Assembly: GCA_024276825.1 (NCBI GenBank)
Contig: JAJRWI010000025.1
Span: 1-63,871 of the forward strand
Source: an archaeon
GTDB lineage: Archaea; Asgardarchaeota; Thorarchaeia; Thorarchaeales; Thorarchaeaceae
Direction: 5' to 3'
Length of the DNA stretch: 63,871 bases
Below are positions 25,978-33,660 of the stretch, piece by piece; the stretch's first letter is position 1, and every line of letters begins with the position of its first letter. Both the position numbers and the translations under genes were made by a program. The notes beneath the pieces are model-generated. The model saw nothing but the letters and a program-made list of their open reading frames with translations. It had not been told where the DNA came from and did no database searches.

Positions 25978-27693
25978 TTGGTGAAGAGTATTGGGACTGT
26001 CTACGAAGACTACATCTGGCGTGGCAAGAATGAGGACCTAGCAGCGAGCCTTTATAACAAGCCGCCAGAAACATTGGGCTCTGTGTTTAATCGAGTTAAG
26101 GGGATTATGAGGGCATATGAGAAGACAGAGTGGTTTACATCTGAGAGATATGCCATCCTTGAGAGAGCATTGACTGATTGGAACCGCCAGATTGGATGTC
26201 TGACCAGTGCAGTCCGTGAGAACATATCCAGACTGCAAGATGGAGCAATTGAGGTCGCTCATCAGAGTATTGTACTAGGAGGGCCCTGCTATATTCTTAA
26301 CAAGGCTGCAACTGCAAATATTCTGTTTCATATTGGAGTTGAGAGAGGAGTTCCACAGACACCCTACTATTGTATTGCAGATTATGACATTATACAGGCA
26401 GAACTGATTAACATTCGCACGCCATTAATGGGGCATGAGGGAAATCTGATCAGCATTCCTGTTCCAGAGGGTTACAAGAACTCACCAGTGAGCGCAGTCC
26501 CACTTCCAGAGAAGAGTTGGCTTGATGAGGTGGAGGAGAGTCTGCGATCAAACTACCATCCGCTCTTCAAAGCAATTGAGGGCAGCGTAAGGCGCGTGTT
26601 CGAAGAACGACTTGATGGATCGCTCACTGTGATTCGATGGGCGTTTACAAACTCAAAATTCATCGGCGATTTTGCACAGCGAATCATAGGCTGGCTCGTC
26701 AATATCCAAGGGGGGCTGGGAATTCCAATTGTGCCAGCCTCGAATAAGAAGATCAGAACCCTACTCGTGATGGGTCTCGAGTTCTTGCTCCAAGTGGACA
26801 ACAGGGAGAAGTTCCTGCGAGTACAAGGCAAGATAACTCAACTCATTAAGGACAAAGGGTATCGGCCCAGTTTTTCTGCGCGACCAGATGATTATGTCCC
26901 GTTCTTCTACGAATGCCAGAATGAGGGATGTAACAAGAGCAGGACCGAGTTGAAGTATGATATGGTCAATGATAAAGCGGTCCTCAGAGGGAGATGTCTT
27001 TCTTGTGGAGAGAAGATTGAAATCGAGGTTTCTGCAAAGGATCCAGATCTCACCAGCATTGCAGAACATATCTCGCCACGTGTGGACTCAAGACAGTTTG
27101 CTGTCAATACAATGATACCTGTCACTGTTCATGTGGGCGGACCTGGCGAGGGAGCATACTATGCCCAGGTGATCCCTATTGCCAGAGAGCTTGGAACTCC
27201 ATTCCCAGACTTCGTCAGATATCCGCGCGTGTATTTCAACACTCCCTGGAATGAGGCCCTTGCGAAGAGTCTGAATGATAGGGGATACCCTGTTCTTCAT
27301 TCCCCAGAGATGTTCAAGATCATTGGGAAGAGCAACCGGTATAGGAAGAAGAAACGCTATGATGAGATGAACGAGAAAATCGGGGAGTTCGAGGAACTCT
27401 TGAAGAGGAAACACAGGGAGATTAGCAGGGCAATTGAAGAACTCAAGACCAAGATTGCTGAGAGCTCAAGAGAGAAGCAACAGGAACTGCGAAGAGACTT
27501 GCTTGATATGGAGCGCTATCTGAGCTGGGTATTCGGTCAGTATGCACCTGAGAAAATGGGGCAAGAGACCGCGTGGTCATGGATTGAGTGGGCAATAAAC
27601 GCGGGCTTGTCTGATCTCTTTGGACCATACAAAAGAGCATATGTGGCATCCATGAAGAATGGTGCCACATTGTTTGTAAACTTTTCAACCTAG
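25978..27693 (+). CDS. bshC: BshC-like putative cysteine ligase with an inserted zinc ribbon
   Basis: 571 aa; TTG 25978 or GTG 25981, both served by AGGAGG at 25967-25972. Residues 94-112 (AHQSIVLGGPCYILNKA) match the BshC nucleotide-fold start (Q-x-GL-x-GGP-x-Y-x-x-x-K), and 379-416 (VTVHVGGPGEGAYYAQVIP, then LGTPFPDFVRYPR) match its GPGExAYxAQ block. BshC adds Cys to GlcN-malate. Between these blocks there is a four-cysteine ribbon (C313, C318, C340, C343), and a coiled coil (about 445-510) precedes the C-terminus, as in BshC. Same operon as bshA. Divergent sequence, so the exact product is open. Confidence 0.75.
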   Translation: MVKSIGTVYEDYIWRGKNEDLAASLYNKPPETLGSVFNRVKGIMRAYEKTEWFTSERYAILERALTDWNRQIGCLTSAVRENISRLQDGAIEVAHQSIVLGGPCYILNKAATANILFHIGVERGVPQTPYYCIADYDIIQAELINIRTPLMGHEGNLISIPVPEGYKNSPVSAVPLPEKSWLDEVEESLRSNYHPLFKAIEGSVRRVFEERLDGSLTVIRWAFTNSKFIGDFAQRIIGWLVNIQGGLGIPIVPASNKKIRTLLVMGLEFLLQVDNREKFLRVQGKITQLIKDKGYRPSFSARPDDYVPFFYECQNEGCNKSRTELKYDMVNDKAVLRGRCLSCGEKIEIEVSAKDPDLTSIAEHISPRVDSRQFAVNTMIPVTVHVGGPGEGAYYAQVIPIARELGTPFPDFVRYPRVYFNTPWNEALAKSLNDRGYPVLHSPEMFKIIGKSNRYRKKKRYDEMNEKIGEFEELLKRKHREISRAIEELKTKIAESSREKQQELRRDLLDMERYLSWVFGQYAPEKMGQETAWSWIEWAINAGLSDLFGPYKRAYVASMKNGATLFVNFST

Positions 27694-28956
27694 TTCTTTT
27701 GTCAACAGCTTGCCAAGGCGCTCTATGCCCTCCGAAATGATTTCTATGTCCGCATAGGAGAACCCAAGACGCATTGTGTTGAGCTCACGTCTTACCTCAA
27801 CCAATGTGTTTCCATCATCAGACAAGCTGAATCCCGTCTGCGGATAGAAAGGCCCGCCAGGCACGTAGAGCAGGTCATTAGGTATCGCAACGCGTTGCAT
27901 GAATTCTCCGCTGTCGAAATTGGTGTCCTCGCTCTGCCACCAGATGAAGAAACCGCCAGTTGGGTCAGTTCGACTCCCAGCAGGGAATGATTCATCAATG
28001 GCCTTTGCCATTGCTTCATATCGTTTCTTGTATTGAGGAACCGCCTTCTGCATTGCCAGATCGATGTACTTGGAATAGTACTCATCTAGAATGCGCTGAA
28101 CAAGTGTGGATGTGCACAGGTCGAGATAGCCTTTGTCCTTCAAAACCTGCTCCTTGACATTAGGTGGAAGAACTGAATATCCGACTCGCAGCACTGCGGC
28201 CTCCTTACTTGTGGTACCGAGATAGGCCACTCGTAAGTTCTCTTTATCAAGGGCCTTAATGGGTCTGATTGGTTCCTTAAACTGAATCTCGGCATATGCA
28301 GAGTCCTCAAGAATGAGAACATTATGGCTCTCGGCAATATCGAATAGTGCTCTCCGTCTATTCTCAGGCAGTGTTGTTCCTTTCGGGTTATCAGAATCTG
28401 GAACCACATAGATGATGTCTGGAACCTTCCCAAAGTTCTGCTTGGAGAGCTGAATGGCCTTCTCAACATATTCAGGAATGATCCCATCAAGGTCAGTGGG
28501 AACAGTGATTATACGTGCTCCGAGCTTGACCGCAGGAACCAGAAAGCCAAGATATGCAGGAGAAGGGGTGATTATTACATCGCCTGGATCGATGAGCGTG
28601 TCAAGTAGTGCGTAGAGTGCCTGCTGTGAACCGTTTGTAATTGACACAGCATCCCACTGATCCTCGGGATTGATAGGAATGTGCCTTACATCATGAAGTC
28701 TCTTTGCAAGGGTCTTGAGAAACCATGGCTGGCCGCCGGTGGGACCATAATTGAAGTCCTCGAGGGCCATCTTCGGGTCCTTCTTGTATCGCTCACTGAG
28801 ATCAGACATGATGTCTGCAAGAATATCGGTGGGCATAATGCCGGGTTTACCCCCCGCAAAGTAATACTTCACCCTGTATTTCAAAAGAGCTCGGATTTGT
28901 GACTCAGCAATGAGCCCGGTCCAAGTCGCGAAAGAATAGCCATTTTTGTCTGCCAT
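27685..28956 (-). CDS. PLP-dependent class I/II aminotransferase (LysN/MocR-like fold)
   Basis: 423 aa. The segment FNYGPTGGQPWFLKTLAKRL and SITNGSQQALYALLDTLIDP are typical of the AAT-I subgroup with LysN and ARO8-like enzymes. PDSDNPKGTTLPENRR carries the Asn of the NP motif, LILEDSAYAEI the PLP-binding Asp, and YLGTTSKEAAVLRVGY the Schiff-base lysine; LNTMRLGFSYAD has the carboxylate-binding Arg. Likely acts on 2-aminoadipate, aromatic or branched amino acids. Upstream are three TGTACA boxes. It converges on bshC with a 9-bp overlap. Confidence 0.87.
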   Translation of the reverse strand: MADKNGYSFATWTGLIAESQIRALLKYRVKYYFAGGKPGIMPTDILADIMSDLSERYKKDPKMALEDFNYGPTGGQPWFLKTLAKRLHDVRHIPINPEDQWDAVSITNGSQQALYALLDTLIDPGDVIITPSPAYLGFLVPAVKLGARIITVPTDLDGIIPEYVEKAIQLSKQNFGKVPDIIYVVPDSDNPKGTTLPENRRRALFDIAESHNVLILEDSAYAEIQFKEPIRPIKALDKENLRVAYLGTTSKEAAVLRVGYSVLPPNVKEQVLKDKGYLDLCTSTLVQRILDEYYSKYIDLAMQKAVPQYKKRYEAMAKAIDESFPAGSRTDPTGGFFIWWQSEDTNFDSGEFMQRVAIPNDLLYVPGGPFYPQTGFSLSDDGNTLVEVRRELNTMRLGFSYADIEIISEGIERLGKLLTKELG

Positions 28957-29015
28957 AGGAATTGACTCCTAAGAGGCTGAGTTGAGTTTCACTTTGTCCC
29001 GTCATGAGTGTGTGA

Positions 29016-29118
29016 TGTACAGTAGTGTACACTACATTGAGTCATTGATGCGGCTTCCCTTTATCTGTTTCTACAAGTACACTTGGTGACGGTGCTTTGT
29101 TTTGAGCTATGATGTACA
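29016..29118. promoter_or_regulatory. candidate operator: three TGTACA boxes and a 14-bp palindrome
   Basis: TGTACA occurs at 29016-29021, 29026-29031 (exactly 10 bp apart, one helical turn) and 29113-29118. The second lies inside a perfect palindrome GTAGTGTACACTAC at 29022-29035. All are in the 183-bp gap between pyrF and the aminotransferase gene, both on the minus strand, at 60-160 nt upstream of the aminotransferase start. TGTACA is the box bound by the methanogen tryptophan regulator TrpY, so amino-acid-responsive control of the aminotransferase is a reasonable guess; no regulator of that family is in this window. Confidence 0.5.
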
Positions 29119-29139
29119 AAAGTGTGCCATGATGCTTCA

Positions 29140-29931
29140 CTAACGCGTCATCTCCGCAAAGCTTCTGGCTGCATCAGCAGGGTTGTCTGCATTCACTATG
29201 GAACGTGCAATTATTACGTAAGACGCTCCAGCATCAATTGCATCTCTGGCTCCTCCACCCTGTGTCCCAACGCCTGGCGAGATTATGGGGATATCATCTC
29301 CGATGATTCTCTTGACCTCTCGGATTCGCTCCGGGTATGTTGCACCCACAACCACACCATCAACATCCCATTTCAAGGCACGTCGTGCAAACTCGAGATA
29401 TAGTGGTTCATGCTCCTTTTTGTTCATCATGATTCTTAGTCCATACCCCTCATCAGATGCAGGATGGGACATGTAGCAGAGTGTGATGATGCCTTTATGC
29501 CTGTTCCTTGCGACCTTGAAGACCGAATCGAGACCGCCCTCCCAGCCAACAAAGGGATTTACAATAATCGCATCAAAACCCGCATCAAAATAATAGCGAG
29601 CAATCCATTCATTGGTGCTGCCAATATCATTGATCTTGCAGTCCATGATAGCGGTGAGCCCCTCATCATGAATTATATCAAGCAAGTTGGGAATTCTATC
29701 GAACAGTCCAAGAGGGAGCACAATCTGTCGGTTGAACTTGAAGGCCACACAATACTCAGTGGTCTTTCGAATGATGTCAATGGCTCGCTGCTCAAGTTCG
29801 TCCTTTGCCCCTTCAACCCCGCTCCTAGGTACCGTGGCCATATCAACAGTCAGATCCAGCCCGATTATCAATCTGGTCCTCCTAACATAAGAAGCTGCTG
29901 AGAGCTTGCTTTTGTACAATTGAGTGCTCAT
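29140..29931 (-). CDS. pyrF: orotidine 5'-phosphate decarboxylase
   Basis: 263 aa TIM barrel converting OMP to UMP in pyrimidine synthesis. LIIGLDLTVD is the first strand with the phosphate-facing Asp, CVAFKFNRQ carries the first lysine, and AIMDCKINDIGSTNEW is the D-x-K-x-x-D catalytic signature. The C-terminus has VVVGATYPERI, IISPGVGTQGGGARDAI and YVIIARSIVNADNP, which bind the phosphate. The length and the inserted loop VPRSGVEGAKDELEQ fit the longer OMPDC type of the PyrF group. Cytosolic. Confidence 0.92.
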   Translation of the reverse strand: MSTQLYKSKLSAASYVRRTRLIIGLDLTVDMATVPRSGVEGAKDELEQRAIDIIRKTTEYCVAFKFNRQIVLPLGLFDRIPNLLDIIHDEGLTAIMDCKINDIGSTNEWIARYYFDAGFDAIIVNPFVGWEGGLDSVFKVARNRHKGIITLCYMSHPASDEGYGLRIMMNKKEHEPLYLEFARRALKWDVDGVVVGATYPERIREVKRIIGDDIPIISPGVGTQGGGARDAIDAGASYVIIARSIVNADNPADAARSFAEMTR

Positions 29932-30005
29932 GCATTTGGCCTCCTTTCAATAATATGGCCTTCACACTTATATCAATGTACTCATTCACAGGAACCGATT
30001 GAGAG

Positions 30006-31043
30006 TTGAGTCCAGACTGGTTGCCAACACGTTTGACTGTAGCATTACTGGGACTAATGGGCCCAGTCTATTTCGTGTTATTAGTCATATTCTTGCCATT
30101 CAGACTAACGCCGTTCACGGACCCCATGTTGAACCTGCTTTTTCATTTTGTTGCGGTCCCCATAGTGTTCGCTGCGCCCTGGATTGGAGTCATTTATTAT
30201 CATAGGTACCGTCTTGCAAACACTGTTCATCTCATGCAGGAGAGCACAAGCTCTGTACCGCTGAGATGGCGTGTGTTCTATGGGACTAATGCTGCCTTTG
30301 TGCTGCTGTTCTTCCTCCTGCCGCTGACAATTCCAGTGCTTGCACTCATTGAAGGACTATATGTTGCAGGGACTCTCTTTGCGCGAGTGCAGGGTGGAAA
30401 GGTAGGAAGCACACTTGCTGCGATTGTGTCCATATTGACAGCAATCTGCCTGAGTGTCTTGCCAGCATTTGTCTTGATCGAGTTCGCACCACAATATATC
30501 CTCGTATGGAATGCTATCATGGAGGCCTGGAACTCGTTTTGGATAACAGTTGTGTATGGCATATCGCAGTGTCTAGTCAACGCAATCAGTTTTGGATCAC
30601 CAGCATATTTCATCTATTTTGCAGCCTCAGAATATGACAAGGGGATCTTTGAGACCAGCTACACAAAGACTCCCACCAATAAGATCAGAATGGGCGAGGC
30701 TGCTCTCTTTCTAATATTCATTACACTATATCTGCCGCCTATTCCAACCGTATTGTTCACAATTCCGTTCCTTAATATGTCATTCCTGTTTACTAGATAC
30801 ATCAACTGGATGTCCATGGGAATTGGAGTCATTATAATCATCGTGAAGAGGATACTGAGGGTGAAGGACAACAGCACCATGGGAGGGGCTTCGAACATTG
30901 TTGTCGTATTCCTCTTTCTCATTGTTGAGATCTTTTTCAAGACCAACATTGTTGTGACCATTGTGATATGGCTGGCGTTCTTTGTGTATGCGTCTATAGC
31001 CATAGCAAACTATCTGAGAGCATCATCAAGGGAGATGTACTGA
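30006..31043 (+). CDS. polytopic membrane protein, unknown
   Basis: 345 aa from TTG 30006 (no strong ribosome-binding site; the real start may lie slightly downstream). About eight transmembrane helices, for example near residues 13-33, 42-65, 93-125, 140-165, 180-205, 235-262, 268-285 and 300-338. Loops are short and basic on one side (YYHRYRLANT). No transporter motif recognised. It ends one base before the ATG of the Nudix gene, so the two are translationally linked, which suggests a shared but unknown process. Confidence 0.6.
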   Translation: MSPDWLPTRLTVALLGLMGPVYFVLLVIFLPFRLTPFTDPMLNLLFHFVAVPIVFAAPWIGVIYYHRYRLANTVHLMQESTSSVPLRWRVFYGTNAAFVLLFFLLPLTIPVLALIEGLYVAGTLFARVQGGKVGSTLAAIVSILTAICLSVLPAFVLIEFAPQYILVWNAIMEAWNSFWITVVYGISQCLVNAISFGSPAYFIYFAASEYDKGIFETSYTKTPTNKIRMGEAALFLIFITLYLPPIPTVLFTIPFLNMSFLFTRYINWMSMGIGVIIIIVKRILRVKDNSTMGGASNIVVVFLFLIVEIFFKTNIVVTIVIWLAFFVYASIAIANYLRASSREMY

Positions 31044-31044
31044 G

Positions 31045-31482
31045 ATGTACCGGAATCCAAAACCAACGATTGATGTCATCGTGTATAGAGAGAACAGAGT
31101 CCTGCTTGTAAAGAGGGGGAGAGAACCTTTCAAGGGGCGCTGGGTCTTTCCCGGGGGATTTGTTGATTATGGCGAAACGGTAGAGCATGCTTCCATCAGA
31201 GAGGTCAAAGAAGAAACTGGAGTTGATGTAAGACTTATTGACATTCTGGGAGTCTATAGCGCACCTGATAGGGATCCACGTGAGCATCATGTCAATGTGG
31301 TATTCATCGGGGAGTACATCGCAGGCGATGCCCAGGGAGGTGATGATGCAGAAGAAGCAGAATGGAGAGATATCGAGTCAATCGTCCATGATGACTTGGC
31401 CTTCGATCATGGACTCGTCTTGATGGACTTCAAGAGTTGGTTGAAAGAAAGAGGTACCTATTGGTCCACCAAAGAGAGATGA
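31045..31482 (+). CDS. Nudix hydrolase (ADP-ribose pyrophosphatase-like)
   Basis: 145 aa. The full Nudix box is present: G-x5-E-x7-R-E-U-x-E-E-x-G-U from GGFVDYGETVEHASIREV into KEETGV. PKPTIDVIVYRENRVLLVKR precedes it, and the FPGG opening plus a proline-containing loop APDRDPREHHV fit ADP-ribose or NADH pyrophosphatase types. Hydrolyses a nucleoside diphosphate linked to X in the cytosol with Mg2+. It begins one base after the stop of the membrane protein gene and converges on a small hypothetical gene. Confidence 0.9.
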   Translation: MYRNPKPTIDVIVYRENRVLLVKRGREPFKGRWVFPGGFVDYGETVEHASIREVKEETGVDVRLIDILGVYSAPDRDPREHHVNVVFIGEYIAGDAQGGDDAEEAEWRDIESIVHDDLAFDHGLVLMDFKSWLKERGTYWSTKER

Positions 31483-31484
31483 CC

Positions 31485-31841
31485 TCAGATATCAAGAATA
31501 TCGAGTTTCTTCACCATTTTGATTATCGGCAGATGAACAAGCATCGGTTCTGACTCGATAACATCAACAAACTTGATAGCCTCTTCTGGACGTGTCTTAT
31601 ACTGCAAAAAGTGTCCCGCTGGAGGGCTTTCCTCTTCTGTATATACCCATAGGGGAATCCCATAATTCTCATAATAGCCATGGTGTGATATCAAAGTCCC
31701 AAATATGTGCTTACCATTGTGTTCGAAATACAGAATATTCGCAGAACGGTCTCGTTGGGTCCATGAGACCAGCATTCTTGCCAGATCTATTATGGAGTCA
31801 AGTTGGAGATTGACTGGAGGACGTATATCTGAATCAGTCAC
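31485..31841 (-). CDS. small hypothetical protein
   Basis: 118 aa, no family recognised. The N-terminal helix (SIIDLARMLVSWTQR) is followed by a short beta meander, ILYFEHNGKHIFGTL and YGIPLWVYTEEE, and a C-terminal helix-strand. No signal peptide, transmembrane helix or metal motif. Composition matches its neighbours, and the gene is in a tight convergent position 2 bp from the Nudix stop, which supports it being real. Confidence 0.55.
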   Translation of the reverse strand: MTDSDIRPPVNLQLDSIIDLARMLVSWTQRDRSANILYFEHNGKHIFGTLISHHGYYENYGIPLWVYTEEESPPAGHFLQYKTRPEEAIKFVDVIESEPMLVHLPIIKMVKKLDILDI

Positions 31842-31941
31842 TTACAACACCGAGCTGATGGTCAACATGACCCCTTATAATCTTGATTCTAAATGCTTTG
31901 GACGACATTCAGCAAGACTCAAAACTCAATGCCTCTGAAAT

Positions 31942-32730
31942 ATGAGCATGACTGATGTGATTGAAGATGGCGATTATGTCCTGATATTCCTCGATGGCAA
32001 GAGGAACTGGATTCGAAAGGTCATGGCAGGAGAGAAGTTCCACTCTAATAAGGGAATAATTGATTTTGATGATCTCATTGGTAGACCATTTGGCATTAAG
32101 ATAGAGAGCCATTCTGGGCGGACATTCCAGATCCATCGTCCCAGTCAGACGGACATTCAGGTATATTTTGCCAGAAACACCCAGATTGTGTATTCAAAGG
32201 ACGCGGGCATCATCCTCATTGAAGCGGGAATCTCGGCAGGCTCTAGAGTCATCGAATCAGGTACAGGGTCAGGAGCATTGACATGGATACTCTCACAGGC
32301 AGTCGGACCAACAGGGCATGTCTACACGTATGAGGTCAGGGAGGACATGTATAATGGCGCACGAAAGAACCTCGCAAAGTTTGCAGACATGGAACGGATC
32401 ACCATGCATCAAAAGGATATCACAGAGGGCATTGAGGAGGAGAATGTAGACGCAGTGGTCCTTGATCTGGCCACCCCATGGCTTGTCGTCGATGAGGCGC
32501 ACAGAGTCTTGAAACCAAGTCATTTCTTCGTGAGCTACAGTCCAACAATCGAGCAGGTCATGAAGACCTGCAAGGCACTTCATGAGAGAGGAGAGTGGGG
32601 AATGGTAAAGACTATTGAAGTCCTTCAGCGCGAGATATTGGTCAGGGAAAACAAGACAAGGCCCACGACATGGATGGTGGGACACACAGGATACATCACT
32701 TTTGCTCGTGCTCTTGCAACTGAACGGTGA
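31942..32730 (+). CDS. trmI: tRNA (adenine-58-N1)-methyltransferase TrmI
   Basis: 262 aa SAM-dependent methyltransferase making m1A58 (or m1A57/58 in archaea) in tRNA. The N-terminal beta domain has GDYVLIFLDGKRNWIRKV and GKPFG-like IGRPFG. Motif I is VIESGTGSGALTWIL, the acidic residue after strand 2 is in YTYEVRED, and motif IV is VVLDLATPW, in the D-x-x-x-PW form of this family. The C-terminus GHTGYITFARAL is the family end. The start is ATG 31942 or 31948. It forms a homotetramer in known archaea. Confidence 0.92.
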   Translation: MSMTDVIEDGDYVLIFLDGKRNWIRKVMAGEKFHSNKGIIDFDDLIGRPFGIKIESHSGRTFQIHRPSQTDIQVYFARNTQIVYSKDAGIILIEAGISAGSRVIESGTGSGALTWILSQAVGPTGHVYTYEVREDMYNGARKNLAKFADMERITMHQKDITEGIEEENVDAVVLDLATPWLVVDEAHRVLKPSHFFVSYSPTIEQVMKTCKALHERGEWGMVKTIEVLQREILVRENKTRPTTWMVGHTGYITFARALATER

Positions 32731-32770
32731 TTCGGCTGAAAAATGCAGCCAGAAAAAGACTTATATGTTG

Positions 32771-32820
32771 TTGATGGTAGTTGATTGTTGTCGATTATTG
32801 TCGATTGTTGACGGTGATTG
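32771..32820 (+). promoter_or_regulatory. five imperfect 10-bp tandem repeats before a regulator operon
   Basis: Units read TTGATGGTAG, TTGATTGTTG, TCGATTATTG, TCGATTGTTG and ACGGTGATTG, exactly 10 bp each, between a TATA-like TTATAT (32761-32766) and the ATG at 32823. The exact helical period means that the shared GATT face lies on one side of DNA. The downstream genes include a winged-helix protein, so autoregulation by binding here is plausible. The last unit also contains the GGTGAT ribosome-binding site. Confidence 0.5.
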
Positions 32821-32822
32821 TA

Positions 32823-33167
32823 ATGACATATCAACACAAAAGGAGCGAATGCTCCAAAGACACTAGAGAGATTGTGGAAAATATTGTAAGGCTCAACAAG
32901 TCATACTACGAGCTGGATATCAAGTCCAAGAAGTTCATGGAGAGTCTTAGTGAGGAGAGTGCACCCCCTTTAGCGATGGTTCGGGGGAGGAGCGAGACTA
33001 ACATCTTCAACATCCCCACAAGTCTTGTCAGGCAGGACTTTGAAGCTGAGAGATACAAGACACTTAATGATATCAGTGACAGCTTCAGAAACTATCAGGA
33101 GTTCTCCGAGAAAAAGCGCAATCGCAGAAACTATGTTGAGTTCAAGATTGACTATGAGAGTCTATGA
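32823..33167 (+). CDS. small charged protein in a regulator operon
   Basis: 114 aa from ATG 32823 with GGTGAT just upstream; an earlier in-frame start (32781) would begin inside the 10-bp repeats. Mostly helical and highly charged: TREIVENIVRLNKSYYELD, then a loop with PPLAMVRGRSETN and a C-terminal helix rich in Arg and Lys (FSEKKRNRRNYVEF). No family recognised. It lies 12 nt before the winged-helix regulator gene, so it may be a co-regulator or a helical partner of that protein. Confidence 0.6.
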   Translation: MTYQHKRSECSKDTREIVENIVRLNKSYYELDIKSKKFMESLSEESAPPLAMVRGRSETNIFNIPTSLVRQDFEAERYKTLNDISDSFRNYQEFSEKKRNRRNYVEFKIDYESL

Positions 33168-33179
33168 GGTGTGATTCTA

Positions 33180-33539
33180 ATGCCTAAGGATGCCAAGATA
33201 ACAGAGTTAAAGCAGGAGGTCGAAGCCCTGCGAATGACAGTCCAAAGGCTGCAGAATCAGATAAGGCAATTGACAGGACAAGAGATTCAGGAGACTGTTT
33301 CAGAGTCCCCACACTATGAGATTCTTCCGGAGAGCGGCAAGTATTTTGAGCAAGACGCCAGTTGGGTAAGGCTGATCGGCCTGCTTAAGACTCAGGGACA
33401 GGGACTCACAGCTAAAGAGCTTGCAGATCTGTGGGGGAAGTCCAGATCACGAACCAGTGAGGTGTTGAACAGACTGGTGGAGAGAGGGCAACTAATCAAG
33501 TATCGTGACGGACGAAACATCAAGTTTAGGGCCCCATGA
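33180..33539 (+). CDS. coiled-coil plus winged-helix DNA-binding protein
   Basis: 119 aa from ATG 33180, with GAGGTG 8-13 nt upstream (GTG 33171 is in frame). Residues 5-40 form a coiled coil with regular heptads (LKQEVEALRMTVQRLQNQI), giving a dimer. Residues 58-119 are a winged helix: WVRLIGLLKTQGQGLTAKEL, ADLWGKSRSRTSEVLNRLVE (recognition helix) and RGQLIKYRDGRNIKFRAP (wing), close to MarR/ArsR-type domains. Likely a transcription regulator of its own operon through the 10-bp repeats upstream. No ligand pocket can be inferred. Confidence 0.8.
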   Translation: MPKDAKITELKQEVEALRMTVQRLQNQIRQLTGQEIQETVSESPHYEILPESGKYFEQDASWVRLIGLLKTQGQGLTAKELADLWGKSRSRTSEVLNRLVERGQLIKYRDGRNIKFRAP

Positions 33540-33660
33540 CTTTTGTGGGGGCCTTGATTCACTTCTTTTCGAAACACAATACGTGCATCCATCTTGATAT
33601 GAGGTATTCTTAAGTAGGCTCAGGCATATTTTTCTATGACAATAGTCAGAGGTTTCAGGA

